Source of the DNA: Lysinibacillus_B sp036662795
Lineage (GTDB): Bacteria; Bacillota; Bacilli; Bacillales_A; Planococcaceae
DNA: 19,882 nucleotides
Assembly (NCBI RefSeq): GCF_036662795.1
Contig: NZ_JBAFWZ010000040.1
Coordinates: forward strand, 1-19,882
Reading direction: 5' to 3'
A program made the position numbers and the translations under genes. Positions within the stretch are counted from its first letter, which is position 1. Every line of letters starts with the position of its first letter. The notes under the pieces were generated by a model. It was not told the DNA's origin. It did no database searches and worked only from the letters and a program-made list of their open reading frames with translations. Below are positions 1 through 6,741 of the stretch, one piece after another.

Positions 1-63
1 GTGAAGATTCCTGAAGCATTAGTACCATACATGGGCGGGAAGACAGTCATCGCCCCGAAATAA
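1..63 (+). CDS. serS: Seryl-tRNA synthetase, C-terminal tail (5' partial)
   Basis: The first 20 codons of the window read VKIPEALVPYMGGK followed by TVIAPK and a TAA stop. This matches the conserved end of bacterial seryl-tRNA synthetase, the enzyme that charges tRNA-Ser; family members finish with a PEAL.PYMGG-type tail. The catalytic core lies outside the window, so the call rests on this short tail and on context: in Bacillus, serS sits next to dck and dgk, which are found here about 3 kb downstream. The same tail is repeated 120 bp further on (see the repeat entry), so which stop the cell uses depends on sequence left of the window. The reading frame here is open from base 1. Confidence 0.75.
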   Translation: MKIPEALVPYMGGKTVIAPK

Positions 64-111
64 CCGAGTCGGCTCTGCCTCGAAAGCGAAGCGTCAGAGG
101 CAAGTGGATAA

Positions 112-183
112 GACGGAAGCGTGAAGATTCCTGAAGCATTAGTACCATACATGGGCGGGAAGACAGTCATCGCCCGGAAATAA
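112..183 (+). pseudogene. Duplicated serS 3' tail (remnant)
   Basis: This is a second copy of the serS end, reading D-G-S followed by VKIPEALVPYMGGK, TVIARK and a TAA stop. It is preceded directly by an in-frame TAA (109-111), so it cannot be translated as part of the upstream copy and has no start or ribosome site of its own. It differs from the first copy by Pro to Arg near the end. It is best read as a non-coding leftover of a tandem duplication or of recombination at the serS 3' end. Confidence 0.7.
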
Positions 184-222
184 ACGAGTCGGCTCTGCTC
201 TAGTAATTTAGAAAATAAGAAG

Positions 223-247
223 GTTCTCACATCGGTGAGGACTTTTT
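223..247 (+). terminator. Intrinsic terminator downstream of serS region
   Basis: The arms GTTCTCAC (223-230) and GTGAGGAC (235-242) form an 8-bp stem with one G-U pair and a four-base loop, followed by five T residues (243-247). It would end serS transcription past the duplicated tail. Confidence 0.8.
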
Positions 248-298
248 CTATATTGTTTGTGATCATGGATGGGGTTTGGCGGAAGTTCTTCGAAAATT

Positions 299-328
299 TT
301 GGCGGAACGCACCCTTCTCCCCTATAAA
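299..328 (+). promoter_or_regulatory. Candidate sigma-A promoter for the GNAT gene
   Basis: TTGGCG (299-304) and TATAAA (323-328) are 18 bp apart and lie about 30 bp upstream of the chosen start. The -35 is weak. The 10-mer TTTGGCGGAA occurs twice here (275-284 and 298-307), the second copy overlapping the -35. Confidence 0.4.
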
Positions 329-358
329 GGATTAATACTAAAAATAGGAGAAGTGACG

Positions 359-787
359 ATGGAAATTTTACAGCTTACCGTATTACCAGAACAACTGCTA
401 AAAGAAATGCAAATCATACATCGGCTCGTATTTAACAGTGAATTTAAGCGAGAAAAGCTCATTGGCAAACCGAATTTCTGCGCATTTTTAGCGATGGAGG
501 ATAGTAAGGTAGTCGGCTTTAAATTTGGCTATGAGCACGAAGATGGCGTATTTTATAGCTGGCTCGGCGGTGTGCACCCAGCGTATCAGCAGCGCGGTAT
601 CGCAAACCGTTTAATGGACGCGCAGCACACATGGTGTAAGGCGCAGGGTTATACACGTGTTCGTACATACGGGCGCAATGAAAAGAAAGCGATGCTCATT
701 GTTAATTTGAAATCAGGGTTCGATATTGTTCGCACATTCCGAGATGATAAAGGCAGACATAAAATTGTGTTTGAGAAGGAACTTTAA
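359..787 (+). CDS. GNAT family N-acetyltransferase
   Basis: A 142-residue protein of the GCN5-related N-acetyltransferase fold, which transfers the acetyl group of acetyl-CoA to an amine. The acetyl-CoA pyrophosphate loop is visible as the segment HPAYQQRGIANRLM in the middle of the protein, preceded by the beta-strand YSWLGGV. The late strand and helix with RVRTYGRNEKKAMLIVNLKSGF fit the usual C-terminal half of the fold. The ATG at 359 was chosen because AGGAG (346-350) sits 8 bp before it; the frame is open further upstream to 269, but that extension has no ribosome site and would overlap the candidate promoter. It is monocistronic, between two terminators. The substrate cannot be told from the sequence; small acetyltransferases of this type act on antibiotics, polyamines, amino acids or ribosomal proteins. 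Confidence 0.8.
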   Translation: MEILQLTVLPEQLLKEMQIIHRLVFNSEFKREKLIGKPNFCAFLAMEDSKVVGFKFGYEHEDGVFYSWLGGVHPAYQQRGIANRLMDAQHTWCKAQGYTRVRTYGRNEKKAMLIVNLKSGFDIVRTFRDDKGRHKIVFEKEL

Positions 788-803
788 GCATGATTAAAAG
801 TTA

Positions 804-830
804 GATGAATACCTAGGTGTTCGTCTTTTT
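804..830 (+). terminator. Intrinsic terminator after the GNAT gene
   Basis: GATGAATACC (804-813) pairs with GGTGTTCGTC (816-825), including two G-U pairs, followed by TTTTT (826-830). Confidence 0.8.
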
Positions 831-912
831 ATTATGCCTTAAATATGGAATAATGAAGATAATAACTACTTAATATAGATAATTCACGTCATTTCGATGG
901 GGGTGTAGTTTT

Positions 913-1611
913 ATGGATAAGGTTATGCATTCATTTGAGGAAGCGATTGAGGATGTGTTTGACGGTGCAACGATACTCGTAGGGGGCTTCGGCTTATGTG
1001 GAATTCCAGAGCATGCTATCACGGCATTAAAGCATAGGGGGACAAAGGATTTAACGATTGTGAGTAATAACTGTGGTGTGGACGATTATGGTCTGGGTAT
1101 CCTACTCGCCAATCAACAAATAAAAAAGATGATCGCTTCCTATGTTGGTGAAAATAAAATTTTTGAAAAGCAATTTTTAAGTGGTGAATTAGAGGTAGAG
1201 TTAACACCACAGGGGACTTTAGCAGAGCGTATCCGTGCAGGCGGTGCGGGTATCCCTGCCTTTTATACTGCAACAGGCGTCGGTACCACTATCGCTCAAG
1301 GAAAGGAAACCAAAATATTCGCTGGCAAAGAGTACTTACTTGAGGAAGCCATTACCGGAGATTTTGCATTGGTAAAGGCTTGGAAGGCAGATCGAGCTGG
1401 TAATTTAGTATTTCGCAAAACGTCCCGTAACTTTAATCCACTTGTTGCAACAGCGGGCAAAATCACGATTGTGGAGGTAGAGAAGCTTGTAGAGATAGGC
1501 GAATTAGATCCAGATGAAATTCATCTTCCAGGGATTTATGTGCAACGGGTGCTTGTCGGTGATGCATTTGAAAAACGGATAGAACGTCGCATTGTAAGGG
1601 AGGGTTCGTGA
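913..1611 (+). CDS. scoA: 3-oxoacid CoA-transferase subunit A
   Basis: The alpha subunit (232 aa) of a family I CoA-transferase of the SCOT type. With subunit B it moves CoA between succinyl-CoA and a 3-oxoacid such as acetoacetate, in the cytosol. Residues 17-32 (DGATILVGGFGLCGIP) match the family's signature 1 almost exactly. The length is normal for a separate alpha subunit. The ATG at 913 follows a GGGGGTG ribosome site (899-905). It abuts scoB with no gap (TGA directly followed by ATG), indicating translational coupling and a 1:1 complex. No other ketone-body or butyrate genes are adjacent, so the true acyl acceptor (acetoacetate, 3-oxoadipate or another) is inferred only at family level; scoA/ScoA-type is the closest Bacillus match by motif. 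Confidence 0.88.
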   Translation: MDKVMHSFEEAIEDVFDGATILVGGFGLCGIPEHAITALKHRGTKDLTIVSNNCGVDDYGLGILLANQQIKKMIASYVGENKIFEKQFLSGELEVELTPQGTLAERIRAGGAGIPAFYTATGVGTTIAQGKETKIFAGKEYLLEEAITGDFALVKAWKADRAGNLVFRKTSRNFNPLVATAGKITIVEVEKLVEIGELDPDEIHLPGIYVQRVLVGDAFEKRIERRIVREGS

Positions 1612-2238
1612 ATGGAAGCAAGAGAGAAAATTATCGCGCGCGCGGTAAAAGAAATTAATGACGGCATGTACGTGAATTTAGGAATCGGGATGCCGACGCT
1701 TGTAGCGAATGCAATCCCAGCCCACTATAATGTGATGCTGCAATCAGAAAATGGCTTGCTTGGTATCGGTCCGTACCCTGCTGAAAATGAGGTTGATGCC
1801 GATTTAATTAATGCCGGGAAGGAAACGGTTACGACAATTCCAGGCGCGGCCTTCTTTGATAGTGCAGCGTCCTTTGCGATGATTCGTGGTGGTCATATTG
1901 ATGTGGCCATATTAGGAGGAATGGAAGTATCGGAAACAGGTGATCTGGCCAACTGGATGATTCCTGGAAAAATGATAAAGGGCATGGGTGGCGCCATGGA
2001 TTTAGTGGCGGGTGCGAAGCGTGTAATCGTGGTGATGGAGCATGTTAGTAAATCAGGTCAGTCTAAGGTGAAAAAAGCATGCTCGTTGCCACTAACAGGC
2101 AAGGGTGTAGTGCATCGATTGATTACCGACCTAGCAGTATTTGATTTCGATGATAGTGGAATGCATTTAGTGGAGCTGCAGGACGGGGTAACGCTTGAGG
2201 AAGTACGGGAGAAAACGGAAGCGGAATTTATCGCATAA
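1612..2238 (+). CDS. scoB: 3-oxoacid CoA-transferase subunit B
   Basis: The beta subunit (208 aa), which holds the active site. The signature LQSENGLLG places the catalytic glutamate at residue 46; in this family it forms the glutamyl-CoA thioester intermediate. The neighbouring GIGMPTLVANAIP and the later AKRVIVVMEHVSKSG and KVKKACSLPLTG segments are typical of SCOT beta subunits. The ATG at 1612 immediately follows the scoA stop, with a strong AAGGGAGGG ribosome site (1596-1604) inside the end of scoA. The gene ends just before a long hairpin shared with the convergent tadA. Functionally it completes the two-gene unit started at 913. Confidence 0.9.
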   Translation: MEAREKIIARAVKEINDGMYVNLGIGMPTLVANAIPAHYNVMLQSENGLLGIGPYPAENEVDADLINAGKETVTTIPGAAFFDSAASFAMIRGGHIDVAILGGMEVSETGDLANWMIPGKMIKGMGGAMDLVAGAKRVIVVMEHVSKSGQSKVKKACSLPLTGKGVVHRLITDLAVFDFDDSGMHLVELQDGVTLEEVREKTEAEFIA

Positions 2239-2242
2239 TAAA

Positions 2243-2280
2243 AATAAGCTGTAGCTAAAAAAATAGCTATAGCTTATTTT
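2243..2280. terminator. Bidirectional terminator between scoB and tadA
   Basis: A perfect 15-bp stem, AATAAGCTGTAGCTA (2243-2257) with TAGCTATAGCTTATT (2264-2278), encloses six A residues, with TTTT to the right and AAAA to the left. Its right arm contains the last codons and stop of tadA (2267-2278), so the hairpin overlaps coding sequence. Confidence 0.85.
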
Positions 2281-2788
2281 GTTCATGAAGAAGCGCTTCT
2301 TTCCGTATCTTTTTCTCCGCCTTTTTACGTTCACGTAAGGCGCGGAAAAAATCAGTTAAAATTTGCCCGCATTCATCGGCTAGGATTCCTTCTACTACCT
2401 CACACTCATGATTAAAACGAGGATCATTTAATAATCGATATAGAGAGTCTACACAGCCAGCCTTTTGGTCTCGTGCACCGTAAACAACACGGGGAATCCG
2501 AGACTGTAAAATCGCCCCTGCACACATCGGGCAAGGCTCCAACGTAACATAAAGTGTAGTATCCTCGAGTCGCCAGCTCCCTAGCTTTTCACAGGCCTGC
2601 TGAATGGCCATTAGCTCCGCGTGTGTCACGGCATTTTGAGTGAGCTCCCGTAAATTTGACGCCGTAGCGATAATTTCATCGTTGTGCACTATAACGGCAC
2701 CAATGGGCACTTCTCCAAGCTCCCCCGCCTTTTGTGCCTCCTGCAACGCCTGCAGCATATAAAGGCGATCCTTTTCAAAAACGTCCAT
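2267..2788 (-). CDS. tadA: tRNA-specific adenosine deaminase
   Basis: TadA (173 aa) deaminates the wobble adenosine of tRNA-Arg(ACG) to inosine. The zinc site is complete: H56-A-E58 (with the proton-shuttling glutamate) and PCPMC with C86 and C89, at nearly the same positions as in the E. coli enzyme. The frame is open upstream to 2938, but the start at 2788 was chosen because AAGGAGAG (complement of 2797-2804) precedes it at proper spacing and the TadA fold begins there (MDVFEKDRLYMLQAL). The basic C-terminal tail (RERKKAEKKIRKE) is usual. Unlike in B. subtilis, where tadA lies near the SRP RNA and dnaX genes, here it is inverted between scoB and dgk; no SRP RNA was seen next to it. A weak TTGGAA/TACACT pair (complement of 2836-2841 and 2812-2817) could serve as promoter. 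Confidence 0.92.
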   Translation of the reverse strand: MDVFEKDRLYMLQALQEAQKAGELGEVPIGAVIVHNDEIIATASNLRELTQNAVTHAELMAIQQACEKLGSWRLEDTTLYVTLEPCPMCAGAILQSRIPRVVYGARDQKAGCVDSLYRLLNDPRFNHECEVVEGILADECGQILTDFFRALRERKKAEKKIRKEALLHEQNKL

Positions 2789-2929
2789 ACAGTCATCTCT
2801 CCTTACAGTGTAGTGTAGCATTACGAAGACCGTTGTTCCAAGAGCAAACATGAGGGATGAACGGGATATATCGAAAACGCCACTCATAGTTATGACCAGT
2901 TCGTTTTTCATAAATTGGAATTGTTTGTT

Positions 2930-2959
2930 TTGTAGCAAATTCCGGACTTATGATAAAAT
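2930..2959 (+). promoter_or_regulatory. Candidate sigma-A promoter of dgk-dck
   Basis: TTGTAG (2930-2935) and TAAAAT (2954-2959) are 18 bp apart and end about 37 bp before the dgk start. An overlapping alternative is TTGTTT (2925-2930) with TATGAT (2949-2954). Confidence 0.5.
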
Positions 2960-2995
2960 GAAAAGCACTGACTAATATTAAAGGGGGAACTTCTA

Positions 2996-3631
2996 GTGTC
3001 GATTCCGTTTATAACAGTAGAAGGTCCAATCGGTGTTGGGAAAACATCGCTGTCAAAGGCGATTGCTGAACACTTTAACTACCATCTATTAAAGGAAATA
3101 GTCGATGAGAATCCATTTTTGGGTAAGTTTTATGAGAATATCGACGAGTGGAGCTTTCAAACGGAAATGTTCTTCCTTTGTAATCGATATAAACAGCTTT
3201 CAGATATCAAGCAGCATATTGTAGGCAATAGATCGTCGGTCGTTGCAGATTATCATATTTTCAAAAATTTAATTTTTGCGAAGCGTACGTTAAAGCCTTC
3301 TGAATATGAAAAGTACGAGGCGATTTATACTATTTTAACAGCGGACATGCCTGTGCCGAATATGGTTATTTATTTGCATGCAAGCGTAGATACATTAATG
3401 AAACGTATTGCGATGCGCGGGCGTGAATTTGAGAAAATGATCTCACGTGAGTATATGGAGCAGCTAGCAGCCGATTACCATGAATTCATTGGGCATTTCG
3501 AGAAGATGCATCCCGAAATTCCGGTGATTCAGCTGAATGGCGATAGTTTAGATTTCGTGAAAAATGAAGATGACTTACAATCTATTTTAAAAATGGTAGA
3601 AGAAAAGATAACGCAGAGGAGCAAGCAATAG
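2996..3631 (+). CDS. dgk: Deoxyguanosine kinase
   Basis: A deoxynucleoside kinase (211 aa) of the dNK family that phosphorylates deoxyguanosine to dGMP in purine deoxynucleoside salvage. The P-loop GPIGVGKT is at residues 10-17. The segments LKEIVDENPFLGKFYENIDEWSF and MFFLCNRYKQL, and the ADYHIF motif in place of the DRS motif of its partner, resemble B. subtilis Dgk. The basic lid region is RIAMRGREFEKM. The start is GTG at 2996, set by AAGGGGG (2981-2987); the methionine form is confirmed only by spacing. It is followed after 2 bp by dck, forming an operon. In Bacillus the order is usually serS-dck-dgk; here dgk comes first and other genes separate it from serS. Confidence 0.9.
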   Translation: MSIPFITVEGPIGVGKTSLSKAIAEHFNYHLLKEIVDENPFLGKFYENIDEWSFQTEMFFLCNRYKQLSDIKQHIVGNRSSVVADYHIFKNLIFAKRTLKPSEYEKYEAIYTILTADMPVPNMVIYLHASVDTLMKRIAMRGREFEKMISREYMEQLAADYHEFIGHFEKMHPEIPVIQLNGDSLDFVKNEDDLQSILKMVEEKITQRSKQ

Positions 3632-3633
3632 CG

Positions 3634-4302
3634 ATGAATTTACGAGAAAAGTACGGCATTTCAGCAAATACAGTCATTACGATTGCCGGAACAGTTGGAG
3701 TAGGAAAATCAACAATGACTAAGGCACTTGCGGAAAGCTTAAAGTTCCGTACATCGTTTGAAAAGGTCGATACGAACCCTTATTTAGACAAATTTTATGA
3801 TGACTTTGAAAAATGGAGCTTCCATTTGCAAATTTACTTCCTGGCAGAGCGTTTTAAGGAGCAAAAACGTATTTTCGAGTATGGTGGCGGCTTTATTCAA
3901 GACCGCTCAATTTATGAGGATACGGGCATTTTTGCGAAAATGCATTATGATAAAGGTACAATGAGTCCAACAGATTATGAGACTTATACTAATTTATTTG
4001 ATGCCATGGTGATGACACCCTACTTCCCACATCCAGATTTACTCGTTTATTTAGAAGGCCCAGTCGAGGATATTATTGGACGAATTCAGGAACGAGGACG
4101 TACGATGGAGCAGCAAACACCAAATGATTATTGGTATGAAATGCACGGTCGTTACGAGGAATGGATTAATAATTTTAATTCTTGCCCGGTTCTTCGTCTT
4201 GATATTAATGATTATGATTTAGTCGAAAACCCAGAGCAAATCGAAGGCATTGTCCAACGAATCGCCCACATGCTGGACCAGACTAAGCATTTACGAAAAT
4301 AG
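3634..4302 (+). CDS. dck: Deoxyadenosine/deoxycytidine kinase
   Basis: The second dNK-family kinase (222 aa), giving dAMP and dCMP by salvage. The P-loop GTVGVGKST is at residues 19-27, and the substrate-contacting DRS motif is at residues 90-92 within FIQDRSIYEDTGIFAKMH, both as in B. subtilis Dck. RIQERGRTME provides the lid arginines. The ATG at 3634 lies 2 bp after the dgk stop, with AGAGGAG (about 3613-3620) as ribosome site inside dgk. The two kinases together cover purine and deoxycytidine salvage; in lactobacilli and bacilli such pairs can form heterodimers. Transcription ends at the hairpin at 4396-4430. Confidence 0.92.
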   Translation: MNLREKYGISANTVITIAGTVGVGKSTMTKALAESLKFRTSFEKVDTNPYLDKFYDDFEKWSFHLQIYFLAERFKEQKRIFEYGGGFIQDRSIYEDTGIFAKMHYDKGTMSPTDYETYTNLFDAMVMTPYFPHPDLLVYLEGPVEDIIGRIQERGRTMEQQTPNDYWYEMHGRYEEWINNFNSCPVLRLDINDYDLVENPEQIEGIVQRIAHMLDQTKHLRK

Positions 4303-4395
4303 AATCCGCTAACGTGTATGAAGTACTACACTGGGAAATCATAAGTCTGCAGCGATAGTGAAACGGCAGCCGTAAAGTCAGCATTTACAATAATA

Positions 4396-4430
4396 AAAAG
4401 GCATCGAGAATGGATTTCTCGATGCCTTTT
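4396..4430. terminator. Bidirectional terminator between dck and the heme operon
   Basis: A perfect 15-bp stem, AAAAGGCATCGAGAA (4396-4410) with TTCTCGATGCCTTTT (4416-4430) and a five-base loop. The A- and T-rich arm ends make it work for dck (plus) and for the HutZ-like gene (minus). Confidence 0.9.
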
Positions 4431-4449
4431 CGACGTCTGGAATTGGATG

Positions 4450-4944
4450 CTACTTTTTATCAATCACTACATGTGTTAGCGTATCCGCTGCAACATCAAT
4501 ATCAAATGCTTTACCGAAGCCTACAACATAGCGCCCTTTTATAGGTGTTAGTTCAAATAAGGAAAAATCCAGTGTACGTAATAGCTTCATCATATTGGCA
4601 CTATGAACATCATCGAATGCTGCAAATATTTCCTCATATCCTTCATTGCCTAAAATTTTAGGGGTACATTGCCAGCGAGCGCGCTCTGTTGCAAAGTGAT
4701 TTTGTGTTACGGCTTGATCGGCTACACATAATACATCTACGACTGATGCTTGCTCTAGTAACGAGTGATGTTGGGCGATTCGACTTACGTAAACATAAAA
4801 CTTTCCATTTACCTGCACAAAAGCAGCTGAACTACTAAATGGATGCCCTTCTTTGTCTACTAGGCTCAGCAGTAAGCTCTTTCTTCCTCCAATAAAGGCT
4901 TTATAATTTTTTCGAATGTGTTCAATATCAATTGATTTTTGCAT
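4450..4944 (-). CDS. HutZ/HugZ-like heme-degrading protein (FMN-binding split-barrel fold)
   Basis: A 164-residue protein of the pyridoxamine-phosphate-oxidase-like split-barrel family; the HutZ/HugZ branch binds heme and releases its iron. Supporting segments are SLLLSLVDKEGHPFSSSAAF near the N-terminus, ERARWQCTPKIL in the middle and the C-terminal FELTPIKGRYVVGFGKAFDID, which resembles the HutZ type. The length is close to that of Vibrio HutZ. The ATG at 4944 was chosen because AGGAG (complement of 4953-4957), overlapping the stop of the ATPase gene, precedes it by 8 bp; the longer open frame to 5004 would overlap the ATPase gene. It is last in a four-gene uptake operon, where a heme-opening enzyme is expected. 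No IsdG-type monooxygenase is seen. The enzymatic activity is inferred from family and context. Confidence 0.72.
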   Translation of the reverse strand: MQKSIDIEHIRKNYKAFIGGRKSLLLSLVDKEGHPFSSSAAFVQVNGKFYVYVSRIAQHHSLLEQASVVDVLCVADQAVTQNHFATERARWQCTPKILGNEGYEEIFAAFDDVHSANMMKLLRTLDFSLFELTPIKGRYVVGFGKAFDIDVAADTLTHVVIDKK

Positions 4945-4955
4945 ATAGGCAGCTC

Positions 4956-5738
4956 CTAACATTTCACTGTATTTTTTAATTGAATTCGAGGGGCTGAATC
5001 CCATGTAACATGCTGGATTTCTGCCTCCATCTTATAAATGGACTGAATCATATCCTCTGTCATCACATCATCGGGTGTCCCTATTTGTGCACGATGGCCG
5101 TCTTTTACAACCACAATCCGATCACTATAGCTTGAAGCTTGGTTGAGATCATGAAGCACCATCACAACCGTCATGCCCGTATCCCGATTAAGTTCACGTA
5201 CTAGCTCAAGCACCTCATGCTGATGGGCAATATCTAAATAGGTTGTTGGTTCATCTAGGAGTAATATTTGTGGTTTTTGGGCAAGCGCCATCGCAATCCA
5301 CGCCCGCTGTGATTCTCCGCCTGAGAGCGCGGCAATTGGACGGTCCTTGTAATGAGCTAGCTGCGTTTTTTCAATTGCCCAATCAACAATCGAATAATCC
5401 TCATCATTTAACCGTTCAAACCACTTTTTATGAGGATAACGACCGTAAGCTACTAAATGACGAACAGTAATATCCGAGGGGGCCGTATTTCGCTGACTGA
5501 GGATGCACATTTTTTTTGCAATTTCCTTTGACGATAAAGTTCGCATGTTTTGCCCATGGAATGTAATTGTACCTGCGCTATAAGGAAGCATACGTGCAAT
5601 CGCTTTTAGAATCGTTGATTTACCTGAGCCATTTGGACCGATAATGGAGAGCACCTCACCTTCTTTGACATCGAATGAAAAACTATGGACAACCTCTTTT
5701 TGCTCGTAGCGAACGGATAGCCTTTCAATATTTAACAT
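4956..5738 (-). CDS. Iron/heme ABC transporter, ATP-binding protein
   Basis: A FecE/FhuC/HmuV-type ATPase (260 aa) that drives import through the adjacent permease at the inner face of the membrane. All nucleotide-binding motifs are intact: Walker A GPNGSGKST (34-42), Q-loop LSQRN (80-84), signature LSGGESQR (138-145), Walker B ILLLDEP (158-164) and switch histidine H196 in LHDLNQ. The start overlaps the permease stop (TAATG), so translation is coupled. The stop TAG is part of the ribosome site of the HutZ-like gene downstream. The substrate is taken from the lipoprotein upstream, which looks heme-specific; siderophore import by the same family cannot be excluded from this subunit alone. Confidence 0.9.
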   Translation of the reverse strand: MLNIERLSVRYEQKEVVHSFSFDVKEGEVLSIIGPNGSGKSTILKAIARMLPYSAGTITFHGQNMRTLSSKEIAKKMCILSQRNTAPSDITVRHLVAYGRYPHKKWFERLNDEDYSIVDWAIEKTQLAHYKDRPIAALSGGESQRAWIAMALAQKPQILLLDEPTTYLDIAHQHEVLELVRELNRDTGMTVVMVLHDLNQASSYSDRIVVVKDGHRAQIGTPDDVMTEDMIQSIYKMEAEIQHVTWDSAPRIQLKNTVKC

Positions 5739-6727
5739 TAAAACGCCCTCTTTCTCATTAAATATAAAAAGTACGGACCACCAATAACCGCCATTAGAAT
5801 CCCTGCTGGAATATCCAGTGGTGCGAATAACGTACGTCCACCCGTATCAGCAATTAATAAAATGATCGCACCCATGGCCATGCTCATCGGAAGCATATAT
5901 TTATAATCTGAGCCAACAAGTAAACGTGCCATATGCGGAACAATTAAGCCAACAAAGCCAATCATCCCGATTGCTGCTACTGAAATAGCGGCTAAAAATA
6001 CAGCTAAAATGGAAAGTATAATTCGTATTCGTGTAACATTTTCACCTAAATTCGTAGCAACCTGATCGCCTAAACGAATAATATTTGCCTTTCGAATGGC
6101 GAAAATGGATAGGATCCAACCAATAATCGCATACACATAAATCATTTGTAACGAGGCATGCCCTTTTGCAGCTAAGCTACCATTTAGCCATTGGACTGCT
6201 GAGGGTAAACGGTCGCTGTATAGAATCGAAAGGAATCCAATGATCCCTCCGCATAATGCATTGACTGCCACCCCCGATAAAATAATTGTAATAGGTGTAA
6301 TGCCGGTACGGCGCCAAGCAAGGGCATACACAATGCTAGCAGCAATTAAACCGCCAACAAATGCGGCAATAGGGATTAAATGTGTATATTCTGGGTTTGC
6401 TAGCATGATAAGTAACACAAAAGCAGCGGCACCACTTGTCACACCCGTTAACCCTGGGTCTGCAAGTGGATTGCCCATGACTGCCTGTAGCAGTGCACCA
6501 GAAATAGCAATGTTTGCACCAATAATGAGTGCCAGTAACACACGGGGAAGGCGAATATCCCAAATAATTGTTACATAAACACCTTCCTCACGCCCATGAA
6601 GTATCGTTTTTAAAATATCGGGAATCGAAATATGCACACTGCCTAATCCCATCGCAACAATTCCTGCAATTATTGCTAACACAAACGTTATAATGACAAT
6701 TGTTCGGCTCCTTGTTGTACTAATCAT
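5738..6727 (-). CDS. Iron/heme ABC transporter, permease (FecCD family)
   Basis: A BtuC/FecCD-type permease (329 aa) with many hydrophobic segments across its length, starting with TIVIITFVLAIIAGIVAMGLG. The family landmark SGALLQAVMGNPLADPGLTGVTSGAA follows the second membrane segment, and the cytoplasmic coupling region IGMIGFVGLIVPHMARLLVG, which contacts the ATPase, lies near the C-terminus. The length is normal. The start at 6727 is preceded by GGGGAG. It overlaps the ATPase gene by one base of TAATG and follows the lipoprotein gene by 14 bp. A single permease gene implies a homodimer in the transporter. Confidence 0.92.
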   Translation of the reverse strand: MISTTRSRTIVIITFVLAIIAGIVAMGLGSVHISIPDILKTILHGREEGVYVTIIWDIRLPRVLLALIIGANIAISGALLQAVMGNPLADPGLTGVTSGAAAFVLLIMLANPEYTHLIPIAAFVGGLIAASIVYALAWRRTGITPITIILSGVAVNALCGGIIGFLSILYSDRLPSAVQWLNGSLAAKGHASLQMIYVYAIIGWILSIFAIRKANIIRLGDQVATNLGENVTRIRIILSILAVFLAAISVAAIGMIGFVGLIVPHMARLLVGSDYKYMLPMSMAMGAIILLIADTGGRTLFAPLDIPAGILMAVIGGPYFLYLMRKRAF

Positions 6728-6741
6728 GTGAAGCTCCCCAT

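Larger units (their letters stand above)
1..198 (+). repeat. Tandem direct repeat, 120-bp period, of the serS 3' end
   Basis: Bases 1-78 and 121-198 match at all but two positions (56/176 and 64/184), an offset of exactly 120 bp. The copies diverge after 78/198. The second copy also carries at least nine more in-frame serS-like bases to its left (112-120); whether the first copy has them cannot be seen. Between the copies is a possible small hairpin with arms GCCTC and GAGGC (78-102). Possible origins are simple tandem duplication or attachment-site-like repeats left by an element that used the serS 3' end. Confidence 0.85.

Noticed and set aside
2789..2938. N-terminal extension of TadA
   Set aside because: The frame is open, but the ribosome site AAGGAGAG is placed for the start at 2788 and the enzyme fold begins there; the extension would run into the dgk promoter region.
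2789..2995. SRP RNA gene next to tadA, as in B. subtilis
   Set aside because: The gap between tadA and dgk holds only promoter-like sequence, and the other side of tadA is occupied by scoB. No SRP RNA-like hairpin with the GGAA loop and conserved stem was seen.
6240..6578. 112-codon plus-strand frame within the permease gene
   Set aside because: Antisense to an intact FecCD permease with conserved motifs; no ribosome site or recognisable protein.
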